Shown: positions 5,958 to 6,646 of the stretch, one piece after another
How positions within the stretch are numbered: position 1 is the first letter of the stretch
Layout: each line of letters starts with the position of its first letter
Origin: Candidatus Omnitrophota bacterium
GTDB taxonomy: Bacteria > Omnitrophota > Gorgyraeia > JAHIPI01
Length of the DNA stretch: 6,646 bases
Assembly: GCA_030616695.1 (NCBI GenBank)
Contig: JAUWWU010000051.1
Span: 1 to 6,646, forward strand
Direction: 5' to 3'
The notes under the pieces: generated by a model
Databases searched by the model: none
What the model was told of the DNA's origin: nothing
The model's input: only the letters and a program-made list of their open reading frames with translations
Program-made: the position numbers and the translations under genes

Positions 5958-6646
5958 ATGGAAACACAAGGTGTTAGTATCGTAATAGCGGTGTGCAATT
6001 TGCTGGGCTTTACACGATTATGCATAGATTACATAAGGAAAAATACGGCCGTACCCTATGAATTGGTCATCATCGATAACGCTTCTACCGACGGCACACG
6101 GGAGTATTTTGAAGCACTTTCAAAGGAACTGGATGTCAGGTACCTGCACAATGAAACAAACCTCGGCCCTATAATTGCCATAAACCAGGGCATAAAAGCA
6201 AGTAAATACGAATATATCTGTCAGATGCACAATGACGTAGTTATATTTGAGGAAGGATGGCTTAAAAAGATCACCTCTATCATGGAATCTGACCCTAAAA
6301 TAGGCATAGCCTGTCTTGCGGGAAGGCAGTATATACGCAAAAACTGCTCCTGCGACGAGGATACGCTCAAGCATAATCTTTTGAGCATAGGCCTCAATGA
6401 GGCGATGAAAAAAGAAGTCGAGGATATTGCCGTGATAGACGGAATGCTTTTCGTTTTCACTAAAAAACTTATTGAAAAAATAGGCCTGCTTGACGAGACA
6501 TACGGGATGATGCATTTTTACGACATGGATTTTTCTCTGGCCGGTTTAAAAGCGGGTTACAGGAACGTAGCGGTTAATATCCTGGGATTCCATGTGGGGA
6601 ACGGGGGCACGACAAGACGTTCCGACTATTATAAGAGATTGGTGCC
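5958..6646 (+). CDS. Family 2 glycosyltransferase, N-terminal part (3' end outside window)
   Basis: Starting at ATG 5958, the frame stays open for 229 codons to the window edge, so the C-terminus is missing. It is a GT-A fold inverting glycosyltransferase that would transfer a sugar from a nucleotide donor to a lipid-linked or growing glycan at the inner face of the membrane. Motifs are VSIVIAVCNLLGFTRLCI (6-23), VIIDNASTDGT (37-47) for nucleotide binding, NETNLGPIIAINQGI (65-79), QMHNDVVIFEEGW (89-101) with the HND form of the metal-binding DXD, DGMLFVFTKKLIEKIGLLDE (161-180), and YDMDFSL (188-194) with the probable catalytic-base region. An in-frame TGA at 5946-5948 and no other start codon before the first strand fix the start. 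The gap to the methyltransferase stop is four bases, and only a weak AAGG (5941-5944) is upstream, so coupling is likely. Donor and acceptor cannot be told; rhamnose is one candidate because of rmlABD. Confidence 0.9.
   Translation, partial: METQGVSIVIAVCNLLGFTRLCIDYIRKNTAVPYELVIIDNASTDGTREYFEALSKELDVRYLHNETNLGPIIAINQGIKASKYEYICQMHNDVVIFEEGWLKKITSIMESDPKIGIACLAGRQYIRKNCSCDEDTLKHNLLSIGLNEAMKKEVEDIAVIDGMLFVFTKKLIEKIGLLDETYGMMHFYDMDFSLAGLKAGYRNVAVNILGFHVGNGGTTRRSDYYKRLV

Noticed and set aside
6120..6515. Minus-strand open frame of 131 codons opposite the glycosyltransferase
   Set aside because: The plus strand here encodes conserved GT2 motifs (NETNLGP, HND, DGMLF); the antisense product has no family features.

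Overview
The window is a gap-free stretch of plus-strand genes for activated-sugar (nucleotide-sugar) synthesis, followed by a methyltransferase and the start of a glycosyltransferase. It looks like the precursor-supply part of a bacterial surface polysaccharide locus (O-antigen, capsule or S-layer glycan). Base composition is moderately AT-leaning by eye, with heavy use of ATA for Ile and AGG/AGA for Arg, and most starts have Shine-Dalgarno-like sequence. This fits an uncultivated bacterium of the Omnitrophota/Elusimicrobiota kind, but that placement is a low-confidence impression of style; only a database search could assign the taxon.

Layout: 1-258 is the 3' end of rmlA (short form); 255-1235 is rmlB; 1232-2176 is rmlD; 2154-3461 is a UDP-N-acetylhexosamine 6-dehydrogenase of the WbpA class; 3473-4405 is a UDP-GlcNAc/GlcNAcA 4-epimerase of the WbpP/TviC class; 4402-5340 is a UDP-glucuronate decarboxylase-type enzyme; 5327-5953 is a class I SAM methyltransferase; 5958 to the window end is a family 2 glycosyltransferase cut by the edge. 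Junctions are ATGA overlaps (three), longer overlaps of 23 and 14 bases, or gaps of 11 and 4 bases. There is no room for an internal promoter or terminator outside coding sequence, and I saw no RNA gene, mobile element or CRISPR array. No stretch longer than 11 bases lacks a gene.

How the genes work together: RmlA, RmlB and RmlD are three of the four steps from glucose-1-phosphate to dTDP-L-rhamnose; rmlC is not between them and must be upstream, elsewhere or replaced. The dehydrogenase and epimerase together could supply UDP-GlcNAcA and UDP-GalNAcA, as in the WbpA/WbpP and TviB/TviC systems. The decarboxylase then offers either UDP-xylose (if UDP-GlcA is made elsewhere) or, more interestingly, UDP-N-acetylxylosamine made from the UDP-GlcNAcA produced two genes upstream. 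The methyltransferase and glycosyltransferase would modify or assemble the glycan.

I do not see a novel defence or mobile system. The best lead is the possible UDP-XylNAc branch.
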